A stretch of 64,000 bases of DNA, from positions 124,001 through 188,000 of the forward strand of contig NZ_SACM01000004.1 in NCBI RefSeq assembly GCF_004004565.1, written 5' to 3'. Of the stretch, positions 50,457 to 60,934 are shown one piece after another. The number at the start of each line of letters is the position of its first letter. The stretch's first letter is position 1. The DNA is from Inhella crocodyli (GTDB lineage Bacteria; Pseudomonadota; Gammaproteobacteria; Burkholderiales; Burkholderiaceae_C). Below the pieces are notes generated by a model. The model had not been told where the DNA came from, did no database searches, and saw only the letters and a program-made list of their open reading frames with translations. Made by a program: the position numbers and the translations under genes.

Positions 50457-52376
50457 TCAGCCCTTTCTGGCCAAACGGCGGTACAGGGTGTTGCGGCTCA
50501 CGCCCAAGCGGCGCGCCGCCTCCGACAGGTTGCCGCCGCTGCTGGCCAACACCTCGTCGATGACCTGTGCCGTGTGCGTGCGCAGGTCGCTGCCGGGCTC
50601 GCCGCCGGCCCGCGCAGGCGCGTCGTCCAGGGCCAGGGCTTCCAGCAGGTCGTCGCTCAGGTGCTGGCGCTCAAGCTGGGTGTCGTCGGGGTCGCTCAAG
50701 GCCACGGCGGTGCGCAGCACATTGGCCAGTTGGCGCAGGTTGCCCGGCCAGCGGTAGCGGGCGAAGGCCTGGGCCAGCGCCGGGCTCAGGGCCAGCGCGC
50801 GGCCTGGGGCCAGTTCGGCCAGCATCTGCGCGACCAGCGCGGGCAAGTCGCTGCGTTCGCGCAGGGGCGGCAGGGTGAGCGTCAGGCCGTTCAAGCGGTA
50901 GTACAGGTCCTCGCGGAAGCGGCCGGCGGCCACCTCGTCGGCCAGGCGGCGGTGCGTGGCGCCCACCAGCGCGAAGTCCACGTCCACCGGCTTGCCACCG
51001 CCCAGGGGCACGACCTGGCGGTCTTGCAGCACGCGCAGCAGGCGCGCCTGCAAGGGCAAGGGCATGTCGCCGATCTCGTCCAAGAACAACGTGCCGCCGT
51101 GCGCCTCGCGCAGGCGCCCGGGCGCGCCCTCGCGGCAGGCGCCGGTGAAGGCGCCAGGGCGGTAGCCGAAGAGCTCGGCCTCGATCAGGCCCTCGGGCAG
51201 GGCCGCGCAATTGACGGCCACGAAGGGCTGCGCACGGCGGGCGCTGCAGGCATGCACGGCGCGGGCCATCAGCTCTTTGCCCACGCCCGACTCGCCCTGC
51301 AGCAGCAAGGGGATGGGGCGGTCCATCACGCGCCGGGCTCGGGCCAAGGCGGCATGCAGCGCGGCATCCCCCGTGTCCAGGGCGCTCAACGCGTCCATGG
51401 CCGGGGCGGGGGACGGGACGGGGGCGGCGCGCACCGCATGGGCGGGTGGCGCGCGCTCGCCGTCCAGGCGCAGCCACAGCACGCTGCCGTCGGCACGCCG
51501 CAAGGCCTGTGGGGTGTGGCGCGCGCGGCGCAGGGTGGCCAGGTCCAGGCCCAGCAGGCGCTCCACGCCCAGCGTGCCGATGGCCGCGCGCGCCAGGCCC
51601 AGGCCTTCCAGGGCCGCCGAGTTGGCCCCCACGACCCAGCCGTCTTCCGACAGCGCCAACAGGCCTTCGGTCACCGTGCCCAAGCCCTCGGGCTGGACGT
51701 GCAGGCGCAGGTGCAGGCCCTGGCCGTGCCGGGCGAGAAACAGCTGGTGCTCGACCATCCGCGCGCCCGAGCGCACCAGGCCCAGGGTGTGGCGGTGGTA
51801 GCCCCGGCGGTCGCCGGAGATGTCGATCACGCCCAGCAACTGGCCGTTCGGGTCGGCGATGGGCGCGGCCGCGCAGGTGAGGAAGCCGTTGCGCGCCAGG
51901 TAGTGCTCGCCGCCGTGCACGACCACGGCACTGCCCTCGGCCAAGGCGGTGCCAATGGCGTTCGTGCCGCGCCACTGTTCGCTCCAAATGGCGCCAGGGC
52001 GCAGGGCCACGCGCGCCGCGCGGTCGGCAAAGCCGTCGTCGCCCATCGCGTGCAGCAGCATCCCTTGCGGGTCGGCCAGGATCACCAGGCTGTCGCTGTC
52101 GCGGATCTGCTCGTGCAAGAAGGCCATGACGGGCTGCGCGTGGGACACCAGCGCGCGGCGGTGCTCCAGCGCCCGCGCCAACTGCGCGGCCGAGGCATGC
52201 GGCGCCCCCGACGAGCGCCCCTGCGGCGCCAGGCCGAATTGGTGGCTGCGCGCCCAGCTTTGCCGCAGCTGGGGCGACAGCAAGGCGTCGGACAACTCGC
52301 CCGTCTCCAGCCATTGGCGGCGCGCCGCGCGCACGCGGTCGGTGGGGTTGCGCAGGGTCAGCGAGCGGGGGGCCAT
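50457..52376 (-). CDS. sigma-54-dependent activator, AcoR type
   Basis: 639 aa. A GAF-like sensor (residues about 80-220), a PAS-like stretch (about 230-300), an AAA+ domain (about 330-560) with GESGVGKE and the sigma-54 contact motif GAFTGA at 408-413, and a Fis-type helix-turn-helix (LSEAARRLGVSRNTLYRRL) at the end. Members of this class (AcoR, AcxR) activate alcohol, acetoin or acetaldehyde genes. It diverges from the aldehyde dehydrogenase, which carries a -24/-12 promoter, so that gene is the expected target. Confidence 0.94.
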   Translation of the reverse strand: MAPRSLTLRNPTDRVRAARRQWLETGELSDALLSPQLRQSWARSHQFGLAPQGRSSGAPHASAAQLARALEHRRALVSHAQPVMAFLHEQIRDSDSLVILADPQGMLLHAMGDDGFADRAARVALRPGAIWSEQWRGTNAIGTALAEGSAVVVHGGEHYLARNGFLTCAAAPIADPNGQLLGVIDISGDRRGYHRHTLGLVRSGARMVEHQLFLARHGQGLHLRLHVQPEGLGTVTEGLLALSEDGWVVGANSAALEGLGLARAAIGTLGVERLLGLDLATLRRARHTPQALRRADGSVLWLRLDGERAPPAHAVRAAPVPSPAPAMDALSALDTGDAALHAALARARRVMDRPIPLLLQGESGVGKELMARAVHACSARRAQPFVAVNCAALPEGLIEAELFGYRPGAFTGACREGAPGRLREAHGGTLFLDEIGDMPLPLQARLLRVLQDRQVVPLGGGKPVDVDFALVGATHRRLADEVAAGRFREDLYYRLNGLTLTLPPLRERSDLPALVAQMLAELAPGRALALSPALAQAFARYRWPGNLRQLANVLRTAVALSDPDDTQLERQHLSDDLLEALALDDAPARAGGEPGSDLRTHTAQVIDEVLASSGGNLSEAARRLGVSRNTLYRRLARKG

Positions 52377-52460
52377 GGGCACGGGGAGGGGACGCCAGGG
52401 CCTGGACCGTACCCCGGGCCGGCCCGGCTGCCAAGCCCTTGCGCCACGCAACGCGGTCGA

Positions 52461-52479
52461 CTGTTCCGTTTTGGAACAG
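52461..52479. promoter_or_regulatory. candidate upstream activator site for the sigma-54 regulator
   Basis: CTGTTCC-GTTTT-GGAACAG is a perfect 7-bp inverted repeat. Its centre lies about 128 bp upstream of the predicted start of transcription at about 52598, a normal enhancer distance. It lies between the regulator (start 52376) and its target (start 52671). Binding is inferred. Confidence 0.6.
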
Positions 52480-52572
52480 GGGCGTGGCAACGCGCCCATC
52501 CTGGCTCAGGGTTGCCCCGCAAACCGCGCCGGACTTGCCGCGCCGGTGGCCGCTCTCGCGCCGTTCGCGCCC

Positions 52573-52588
52573 TGGCACGGCGCGTGCA
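52573..52588 (+). promoter_or_regulatory. sigma-54 (-24/-12) promoter
   Basis: TGGCACGGCGCGTGCA has GG at 52574-52575 and GC at 52586-52587, exactly 10 nt apart, matching TGGCAC-N5-TTGCA at all but one of the conserved bases. Transcription should begin near 52598, leaving a leader of about 73 nt before the aldehyde dehydrogenase. Confidence 0.8.
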
Positions 52589-52670
52589 CTGAAGGGGCAC
52601 CGGTGGCCGCCGGCGCCCGAACCGCCTGGCCCCGACCCCGTTCGTGTTCACCCCCCTTCAGGAGACCCCC

Positions 52671-54191
<1,521 letters not shown>

Positions 54192-54203
54192 GGCCGCCTG
54201 CCC

Positions 54204-54228
54204 CCCGGGGTCGGCCGGCCCCGGGTTT
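54204..54228 (+). terminator. terminator after the aldehyde dehydrogenase
   Basis: CCCGGGG (54204-54210) pairs with CCCCGGG (54219-54225) around TCGGCCGG and is followed by TTT at 54226-54228. It lies 13 nt after the stop. The T-run is short. Confidence 0.6.
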
Positions 54229-54274
54229 GTGGCGGGCTGGGCGCCGGCGGGGGGCTGGAATACTTGGGCGGCCC

Positions 54275-56602
54275 ATGCGCCCCACCGACCCCCGCCCCGA
54301 CTCCCGCCCCGACCACCCCCAGCGCCGCTGGCGCGACGGCGTGGCGGTGCTCGTCGTGGTGGCCCTGGGATGGAGCGCCACGGCCCTGGTGTACCGCTCC
54401 ATGCGCGAGGCCGAGTCGCAGCGCTTGCAAGCGCGCACCGAGGCCGCCGCCGGCGAGGTGCTCGGTCGCGTCGAGCAGCAGCTGCACCGCACCGTGGAGG
54501 CAGCGCGCAGCGCCGCCCTGATGGTGGAGGCGCAGCCGGCCCTCACGCGCGCGGCCTTCATGCGCTATGCCGCCCAACTGGCCAGCGCACTGCCGGCCGT
54601 GGGCATGCTCGAGTGGCAGCCCCTGGTGCCCGGCGCGGAGCGCGCGGCCTTCGAGCAGCGCGCCCGCGAGCAGGGCCTGCTGGACTTCTCGATCAAGGAG
54701 CCGTCGGCCGATGGCTTGACCTGGGAGGCGGCCCCGCGCCGCGAGCGCTACGTCCCCATCCTGTACGGCTGGCCCGAGGGCAAGTCGCCCTTGGGCTTCA
54801 ACCTCGCCAACGACCCGGTGCGCATGGCCTCGAAGGACGAGGCGGCCCGGCGCGGGCGCCCGCTGGCCTCGGGCAGCTTCCCGGTGCTGCGGCAAGACAT
54901 CGGCGGCGGCAGCGTCATGGGGTTTGCCATCACCGCGCCAGTGATGGAGGGCGAGCCCGGCCCACAAGGGCAAGGGGTGCCACTGGGCTTCCTGGCGGCC
55001 GTGGTCGAGCTGCCCGCGCTGTTCGCGCCGGTGATGGCGCAGGCCCAACGGGCGCGCATGGACCTGTGGCTGTTCGAAGGGCGCCAGCCGCAAGGTCGGC
55101 CGCTGATCAGCAGCCCGGGCGCCACCCCCTTGCCTAGCACGGCCAGCGAGGCCCAGGCCTTGCAGCGCGTGAGCGCGCTCGACGTGGCCGGCCGAGCCTG
55201 GACCCTGGTGCAGCAGCCCCAGGCCAGCCTGCTGCGCGAAGGCACCGGCACGCTGCCCACCGTGGTGCTGGGCCTGGGTGCCATGGCCTCGCTCCTGCTG
55301 GGGGCGGCCTTGCACCGCCTGCTGCGCGAGCGCGCGCTGGCCCAAGCCGCCCGCGCCACGCTGGCGCGCGAGCGCCAGCGCCTGAGCGACGTGCTGGACG
55401 GCACGCGCGCGGCCGCCTGGGAGCACGACTTCGCCACGGGCGAGACGCACGTCAACGCGCATTGGGAGCGCCTGGCCGGCTACGCACCGGGCGAGCACCC
55501 GATCGGGGCGGGCTACCACTGGCGCGACGACTGCCACCCCGACGACGCCCCGGCTGTGGCCGAGGCCTTGCGACGGCACTTCGCGGGCGAGACCGAGGCC
55601 TACGAAATGGAGTACCGCCACCGCCACAAGACGCAGGGCTGGGTCTGGGTGCTGGCCCGGGCCAAGGTGCTCACGCGCGACGCCGAAGGCCGGCCGCGCA
55701 TGATGGCGGGCACGCTGGTGGACGTCCAAGCCCGCAAGGAGGCCGAGGCACGCATCCAGGCCCTGAACGCGACGCTGGAGGCCCGCGTCGAGGCCCGCAC
55801 CGCCGAGCTGACGCGGGCGCTGGCCTCCTTGAACGACTCGCGCGAGGCGCTGGCGCGCACCGAGGTGCGCGCCACGCTCGACACCTTGGTGGCCAACGTG
55901 GCCCAGCAGCTGCACACGCCGCTGGGCAACAGCGTGATCGCGGTGCAGAACCTCAGCGACCGCAGCCGCGAGCTGCACGAGCGCTTGGACGGCCCGCTGC
56001 GCCGCCGCGAGTTGGTCGAGTTTGTCGACCAGGTGCAGGCCAACGCCGAGCTGGCCCAGCGCAACCTGGCGCGGGCCACGCACCTGCTCGACACCTTCCG
56101 CCAGGTGGCCAGCGCGCCGGCGGGCGAGCAGGCCCGCACCATCGACCTGCGCGAGTGGCTGGGCGCCCTGAGCGACACCCTGGCCCACTCGCAGCGCCTG
56201 CAGCCCCACGCGCTGACGCTGGACATCCCCGAAGGCCTGCGCCTGCTCACGGCCCCGGGCCTGTTGGGCCAGGTGCTGACCCAGTTGCTGCAGCACCTGG
56301 CCACGCACGCCTTCCCGGCGGGCCACCGCGGTCAATTGCTGCTGCGCGCCCACGAGGCCGATGGGCACCTGATCTTGAGCCTGGGCGACGACGGCCCGGG
56401 CCTGCCGCCGGACAGCGAGAACGGCCTGTTCGCGCCCTTGCTGCACCGCACCGGGGCCGACGGCCGCACCCCCCTGGGCTTGGCCATCGCCGACCAGCTG
56501 CTGCGGCAGGACCTGGGCGGCAGCCTGCGCGTGGTGGGGCTGCCGGGGCCGGGGACGCGCTTCGAGATTCGCCTGCCGCTCAGCGCGCCGCCTGCGCGCT
56601 GA
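54275..56602 (+). CDS. CHASE-PAS hybrid-less sensor histidine kinase with degenerate N box
   Basis: 775 aa. A membrane helix (about 22-42), a periplasmic CHASE domain (about 60-300), a second helix (about 327-347), a PAS domain with PAC (about 370-490), a coiled coil (about 495-535), then a phosphoacceptor region with VAQQLHTPLGN, where His is present. The ATP domain has DDGPGLP and LGLAIADQLL, but the N box reads VLTQLLQHLATHA: both Asn expected in LxNLLxNA are lost. No response regulator is adjacent. Kinase activity is therefore uncertain. Confidence 0.85.
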   Translation: MRPTDPRPDSRPDHPQRRWRDGVAVLVVVALGWSATALVYRSMREAESQRLQARTEAAAGEVLGRVEQQLHRTVEAARSAALMVEAQPALTRAAFMRYAAQLASALPAVGMLEWQPLVPGAERAAFEQRAREQGLLDFSIKEPSADGLTWEAAPRRERYVPILYGWPEGKSPLGFNLANDPVRMASKDEAARRGRPLASGSFPVLRQDIGGGSVMGFAITAPVMEGEPGPQGQGVPLGFLAAVVELPALFAPVMAQAQRARMDLWLFEGRQPQGRPLISSPGATPLPSTASEAQALQRVSALDVAGRAWTLVQQPQASLLREGTGTLPTVVLGLGAMASLLLGAALHRLLRERALAQAARATLARERQRLSDVLDGTRAAAWEHDFATGETHVNAHWERLAGYAPGEHPIGAGYHWRDDCHPDDAPAVAEALRRHFAGETEAYEMEYRHRHKTQGWVWVLARAKVLTRDAEGRPRMMAGTLVDVQARKEAEARIQALNATLEARVEARTAELTRALASLNDSREALARTEVRATLDTLVANVAQQLHTPLGNSVIAVQNLSDRSRELHERLDGPLRRRELVEFVDQVQANAELAQRNLARATHLLDTFRQVASAPAGEQARTIDLREWLGALSDTLAHSQRLQPHALTLDIPEGLRLLTAPGLLGQVLTQLLQHLATHAFPAGHRGQLLLRAHEADGHLILSLGDDGPGLPPDSENGLFAPLLHRTGADGRTPLGLAIADQLLRQDLGGSLRVVGLPGPGTRFEIRLPLSAPPAR

Positions 56603-57437
56603 GCCAAGCGCGCAGCACGCGCTCGGTGCCCGCCGGGTCGTCCCGCCAGGGCCCGTGCCCCACGCCCGGGAAGCGGACGATCTCGCGCCAGGGCGCGGGC
56701 AAGGCGCCGAAGATGAGCTCGGCATCCTCCATGGGCGTGACGGGGTCTTCGTCACCGGCCATCACCAGCACGGGGCACTGCACGGCGGCAAGGCCCGGCA
56801 GCAGGTTCATGTCGCGCTGCTCGCCCCCGGCCGAGGCGAAGAGGATCTCGGGCCGAAAGCGCATGCGCGAGCGGCCGTCGGCGTCCTGGGGGGTGGTGTT
56901 GTAGAGGTGGCGGCAGAGGCGGTCGTAGGTGGCCCAGGTGTCGGCGTTGGGCTGGGCCCAAAAGGCCTGCGCCGCCGCCCCCGCCTCGGGGCCGCCACGC
57001 CGGGCGAAGCCGGCGACCTTGCCGGCCAGGTTGTAGCGGGGCGCGGTGCTGCTCAACACCGCCGCCCGCGGGTGGCCCGGGTGGCGTGCTAGGTAGCGCT
57101 GCACCACGAAGCCCCCAAAGCTCTGGCCCAGCACGATGGGACGCTCGATGCCCAGGACTTGGCACAGGCGGACCAGGTCGTCGGCGTGCGTGTCCAGGGT
57201 CCACTCCGAGGCGGGCCGCGGGTCGCTGCGCCCGTGGCCGCGCTGGTCCAGGTACAGCACCTGGACTTGGTCGGTGAAGCGCGAAAAGTAGGGCTTGAAG
57301 GCCGAGTGGTCGAAGCCCGGTCCCCCGTGCACCAGGATCAGCGTGGGCTTCTCTTGCCACTGGGGCCCCGCGGGCACGTGGCTGGCCCCGTCGATGTCGA
57401 CGAACAGGCGCACCCCGGGTTCGATCTCAACGCGCAT
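56580..57437 (-). CDS. proline-iminopeptidase-like alpha/beta hydrolase
   Basis: 285 aa. HGGPGFDHS carries the oxyanion loop, LYLDQRGHGRSDPR is the strand-helix signature, the nucleophile is Ser in GQSFGGF, the acid Asp is in GDEDPVTP and the His in GVGHGPW. This pattern is shared by proline iminopeptidases and related esterases. The HGGPG motif is strong; the substrate is not settled. Its end overlaps the histidine kinase end by 23 nt. Confidence 0.88.
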   Translation of the reverse strand: MRVEIEPGVRLFVDIDGASHVPAGPQWQEKPTLILVHGGPGFDHSAFKPYFSRFTDQVQVLYLDQRGHGRSDPRPASEWTLDTHADDLVRLCQVLGIERPIVLGQSFGGFVVQRYLARHPGHPRAAVLSSTAPRYNLAGKVAGFARRGGPEAGAAAQAFWAQPNADTWATYDRLCRHLYNTTPQDADGRSRMRFRPEILFASAGGEQRDMNLLPGLAAVQCPVLVMAGDEDPVTPMEDAELIFGALPAPWREIVRFPGVGHGPWRDDPAGTERVLRAWLSAQAAR

Positions 57438-57446
57438 CGCTCGGTC

Positions 57447-57914
57447 TCACATCGGTTTGGCGGTCAGCTTCGGCCCCAGTTCGGGGATGAGCATCAGCGC
57501 GGCGCTGCTGTAAAAGCGGTGGTACTCGGCCACCATCTCGCCCTGGGCGATCACGGGGTCGGTGGCCACGTGGGCCTTGGCGCTGTCGATGTCGGGCACC
57601 GCCATCACGAACAGGCCGCGCCGGCCTTGCTGCCCGTCCAGCGGGCCGGCCATGACCAGGACCCCGGCCTCGGCCAGGCGCTTCATGTTGGCAAAGTGGC
57701 CGCGGAACATGGCGTCGCGGGCCTCGCCCTTGGGCACGGGCGTTTCGCTGCTCTTGAGCAGCACCAGCACGTAGGCGCGCATGCCGTTCTCGTTGGCGCC
57801 AGTGCGCTGGGCCAAGGCCGGGTCGAAGGCGGCCGCGGGGGCGGTCTGCGCGAGCGCAGGGACGGACAGGGCGAGCGCCATGGCGGCGCCGACCAGCGAA
57901 GCAAGGGGGCGCAT
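57447..57914 (-). CDS. exported YciI-domain protein
   Basis: 155 aa. Signal peptide of about 22 residues (ends PALAQ), then a YciI-like fold: RAYVLVLLKSSETPV, RGHFANMKRLAEAGVLVMAGPLDGQQGRRGLFVMAV and DPVIAQGEMVAEYHRFYSS. His and Asp residues sit at the usual putative active-site positions. Export is uncommon for this family. Function unknown. Same strand as and 10 nt upstream of the iminopeptidase-like gene. Confidence 0.8.
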   Translation of the reverse strand: MRPLASLVGAAMALALSVPALAQTAPAAAFDPALAQRTGANENGMRAYVLVLLKSSETPVPKGEARDAMFRGHFANMKRLAEAGVLVMAGPLDGQQGRRGLFVMAVPDIDSAKAHVATDPVIAQGEMVAEYHRFYSSAALMLIPELGPKLTAKPM

Positions 57915-58038
57915 CGGCGGCTCCCAGGGTGGAAGGAAAGACAAGCGTAGCGCCGCGGCCACGGCGCGGGGCACGGTGCGCACCCGAGGGCAAGGCGCGG
58001 CCCAGAATCGGTCGGTCCAAACCTGCAAGGGGGGCGGC

Positions 58039-58899
58039 ATGGCCGAATCAACACGGTGGCGCGGGGCGCTCGCCCTGGCGCTGGGGATGGGGCTGGGGGC
58101 CAGCGCCGCGGCCGCGGCCGATCGCGTGCGCATTTGCTTCGACGTCGACCGCCAGTCGGTGCACCGCTACCAAGACGCCGCCGGGCAGTGGCACGGCGCC
58201 GCCTTCGACCTGACCCGGCTGGCCTTGCAGCGCGCCGGCCTGCAGGCCGAGTGGTTGCCGCTGCCTTGGGCCCGCTGCCTGCGCGAGGTCACCGAGTACG
58301 CGTCGCGGCAACAGGTCGAGATGCTGATGTTCGCCAGCCCCAGCCCCGAGCGCGAGCAGGCCCTGTGGCCCAGCGCGCCCTTGCACGCCGACGAGGGGGG
58401 CGTTTGGTACGCCAAAGCCCGCCTGCCCGAAGGCCCGGCGTGGCGCAGCCGCGCCGACCTCAAGCGCTTCACCCTGTGCGGCATGAACGGTGGCAACTTC
58501 CAGTGGCTCGCCGATTGGGGCGTCACCGGGCCCGATTTCAAGCCACTGAGCTTGCAGTCGGCCTTGCTGATGGTGCAACGCGGCCACTGCGAGCTGTTCT
58601 TGTTCGCGCGCCAACCGGTGGAAGGCGCGGTGCGCCTCGGCCACCTGCAGCTGCCCGACGGCCTGGCCTTCGAGCCCTACCCCGACCACGCCAGCGTCAC
58701 GCAGCACCTGATGCTGGCCCGCGGCAACCCCGCGGCCCCAGCCCTGTTGGCACGCCTGAACGCTGCGCTCACGGCCCTGCACCGCAGCGGCGAGTCGGAG
58801 CGGATCTACCGCCGCTACCTGCCTGGCGGCACGGGGCTGAAGGACACGGGGCGCGCCCTCCAGCCCCCGCTGCCACCGCCGGTCGCGCCGCGCCGCTGA
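58039..58899 (+). CDS. periplasmic solute-binding protein, orphan
   Basis: 286 aa. Signal peptide (about 1-28, ends AAAAAD), then VRICFDVDRQSVHRY as the first strand, LPLPWARCLREV, and the paired-domain pattern of SBP_bac_3-like proteins. A Pro-rich tail (LQPPLPPPVAPRR) is added at the C-terminus. No transport genes adjoin. Start ATG with GGGGGG upstream. Confidence 0.78.
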   Translation: MAESTRWRGALALALGMGLGASAAAAADRVRICFDVDRQSVHRYQDAAGQWHGAAFDLTRLALQRAGLQAEWLPLPWARCLREVTEYASRQQVEMLMFASPSPEREQALWPSAPLHADEGGVWYAKARLPEGPAWRSRADLKRFTLCGMNGGNFQWLADWGVTGPDFKPLSLQSALLMVQRGHCELFLFARQPVEGAVRLGHLQLPDGLAFEPYPDHASVTQHLMLARGNPAAPALLARLNAALTALHRSGESERIYRRYLPGGTGLKDTGRALQPPLPPPVAPRR

Positions 58900-58921
58900 G
58901 GGGCAGCGCGGCGCGCGGGTT

Positions 58922-60670
58922 TCAGCGCCAGGGCGCGTTCTGCAGCGCCGGGTCGTCGGGCAGGCCGGTCATGGCCGACACCTTCTTGCCGATGCTGCCC
59001 GGCGAAGCCAGCGCCGCGCTGCCGCAGGCCCCGCTCGCCGTCTTCAGCGCTTGCCACAGCATGGCGCCGTCGCGCGGGTTGCGGTTGGGCAGGGTGCTGG
59101 TGACGACGGCGCCCAAGTAGCGCTCCACCGAGTAGGCCTGATTGACCGTGGCCCCGTAGGAGTTCTTCAGGTTCACCGAGCCGGTGCACTGCGCGTCGGC
59201 GTTGTTCACCACGAGCTGCCCCCCGGCCCAGCCCTCGGGCGCGGTTTCGAAGCCGATCGACACGATGGTGCTGCTGGGGAAGAGCTGCCGGTACTGCTTC
59301 CACGCGGTCACACCGTCGTAGTTCTCGTAGCGGGCGTCGTAGCTCATGATGTTCACGAGCTGGAAGGCGGCGGCCAAGGCCGGGTAGCTGTTCACCAGCT
59401 GGCGCTCCAGCCCGGCCTTGCCGCCCCAGTAGCTGACGCCCACCCCGGCGCACTGCGGGTGGTTGGCGGTGTTGGCCGTGCAGTCGGCCCCCGTGGACCA
59501 GGCCGCCACGCTGAGGATGCGGCCGCCGCCGGCCAGGTCCACCGCCTTGCGCATGGCCTTGACCGCGCCGGCGTAAGCGTCCAGGCCCTCGATTTCGAAG
59601 TCCACGTCCAGGCCGTCGAAGCCCAGGTCCTGCATGACCTGGGCCAGCGCGTTGATGGTGGCGCCGCCGCCGGCGTGGCCTTCGGCCGCCAACTGCGCCC
59701 AGTTGTTGTAGGTGGCACCGCCCACCGCCAGGATGACCTTGATGTTGCGGGCGTGCAGCACGTCGATCGCGGCCTTGATGTCCGAGGGCCGGCCGTTGAA
59801 GTTGATGCCCGTGCCCGACCAGTTGTTGGCCGCCAGGCCGCCCCAGCGGAAGTCGGGCTGCGCGAAGGCCACCACCACGTGCGTGTAGTTGGCGGGGATG
59901 CGCGCCAGCTGGCTGGCCTGGAAAACCTGGTTCAACGTCTTGCCGGTGGCGTCGAACCAGTTGTCGCTCCACGAGGGGTAGTACACCGTGTAGGCACGGC
60001 CGGCCTGCGACGCGGACTTGGCCGCGGGGTCGCTGAGGCCGGGCGCGGGCGCCGGGGCGGGCGAGGGGGACGGTGCCGGGGAGGGCGATGGGCTGGGGGC
60101 CGGGCTGGGCGACGGGCTCGGCGCCGGGCTGGGCGACGGGCTCGGCGCCGGTGTGGGGGCCGGCGCGGGCGCGCTGCCCACGGCCGTCCAGGGCTTGCCG
60201 CTGCCCGTGGGGCCGTTGTTCAGCGCAGGGTCCTCGCCCTTCGTCCACCAGTTGGCCTTGTAGGTCGTGCCGTTGCGGGTCACGGTTTGGCCGCCGGTGT
60301 AGGCGGTGTTGGCGTCCCAACTGCCGGTGGCCGGGGCCGGGGCCGGCGTTGGTGCGGGGGCGGGCGCCGGGCTTGGGCTGGGCGCGGGGGCCGGCGCGGC
60401 GCCGTCCACCGGGGTCCACAGGCTGGCCACGCTCGGGTTCCAGCCCGTGCCCGTCCAGTCGGTTTGGCTGACCACGGCGCGGTACAGCTTGCCTTGGTAG
60501 GACACCACGGTGCCGGCCACGTAGTAGGTGTCGGGCGCCCAGGCGGGAACGGTTTGCGCCAGCGCGCTGGTGGCCAGGGTCAGGGCGGCCAGGGCATGGG
60601 CGGCGCGGCGCACGGCGCGGCGCGCGCCCGGCGGCAGGGGCGGGGGGGTCAAGGGGCGAAGGGCGTTCAT
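58922..60670 (-). CDS. secreted GH18 chitinase with two chitin-binding domains
   Basis: 582 aa. Signal peptide (about residues 12-40, ends SALAQ), two carbohydrate-binding type 5/12 domains (WAPDTYYVAGTVVSYQGKLYRA and WDANTAYTGGQTVTRNGTTYKA) joined by Pro/Ala/Ser linkers, then a family-18 glycosidase barrel with the catalytic motif DGLDVDFE at 352-359 (proton donor Glu359). NIMSYD is the usual strand-6 motif. It should hydrolyse chitin outside the cell. Start at the ATG after the GTT of 60661-60670. Confidence 0.93.
   Translation of the reverse strand: MNALRPLTPPPLPPGARRAVRRAAHALAALTLATSALAQTVPAWAPDTYYVAGTVVSYQGKLYRAVVSQTDWTGTGWNPSVASLWTPVDGAAPAPAPSPSPAPAPAPTPAPAPATGSWDANTAYTGGQTVTRNGTTYKANWWTKGEDPALNNGPTGSGKPWTAVGSAPAPAPTPAPSPSPSPAPSPSPSPAPSPSPSPAPSPSPAPAPAPGLSDPAAKSASQAGRAYTVYYPSWSDNWFDATGKTLNQVFQASQLARIPANYTHVVVAFAQPDFRWGGLAANNWSGTGINFNGRPSDIKAAIDVLHARNIKVILAVGGATYNNWAQLAAEGHAGGGATINALAQVMQDLGFDGLDVDFEIEGLDAYAGAVKAMRKAVDLAGGGRILSVAAWSTGADCTANTANHPQCAGVGVSYWGGKAGLERQLVNSYPALAAAFQLVNIMSYDARYENYDGVTAWKQYRQLFPSSTIVSIGFETAPEGWAGGQLVVNNADAQCTGSVNLKNSYGATVNQAYSVERYLGAVVTSTLPNRNPRDGAMLWQALKTASGACGSAALASPGSIGKKVSAMTGLPDDPALQNAPWR
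60100..60147. repeat. 24-bp tandem repeat in the chitinase linker
   Basis: A 24-bp unit occurs twice head to tail, exactly, at 60100-60123 and 60124-60147, with imperfect copies on both sides (about 60040-60170). It codes for the Pro/Ala/Ser linker APSPSPAP. Such linkers change length by slippage. Confidence 0.75.
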
Positions 60671-60731
60671 GGGCACAGGCTCCGGGAGGATGGGGGGGGT
60701 TGATGGAATCGGGAACAACACCTCGCGCCTC

Positions 60732-60883
60732 GGTGGTATTTAGGTGGTAGCAAACCAGTTTCGATCGCCCAACTGCGCGATTACACCCATGAAGCGCCGC
60801 CACAGTGTGGCCAAATTCAGCGTAACAAACGGCGTCCGTGCGTTGCAAGCGGTATTCGATTGGAATACTGGTTTCTTACTGGT
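60732..60883. promoter_or_regulatory. phased direct repeats and dyad between chitinase and rlhA
   Basis: GGTGGTA occurs at 60732-60738 and 60743-60749, 11 bp apart; ACTGGT occurs at 60867-60872 and 60878-60883, also 11 bp apart. GTATTC (60852-60857) and GAATAC (60863-60868) form a perfect dyad with a 5-bp spacer. The 264-bp region (60671-60934) is A+T richer than its surroundings and should hold both promoters. The regulators are unknown. Confidence 0.4.
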
Positions 60884-60934
60884 ATGTCCCTACCGGTGCT
60901 GGCGAGGGCGCGGGGCGGCTTCCTAAAATGCCGC

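Noticed and set aside
60040-60170. Repeat array as a CRISPR or mobile-element remnant
   Set aside because: It is an in-frame tandem repeat coding for the Pro/Ala/Ser linker of the chitinase, with no spacers or terminal inverted repeats.
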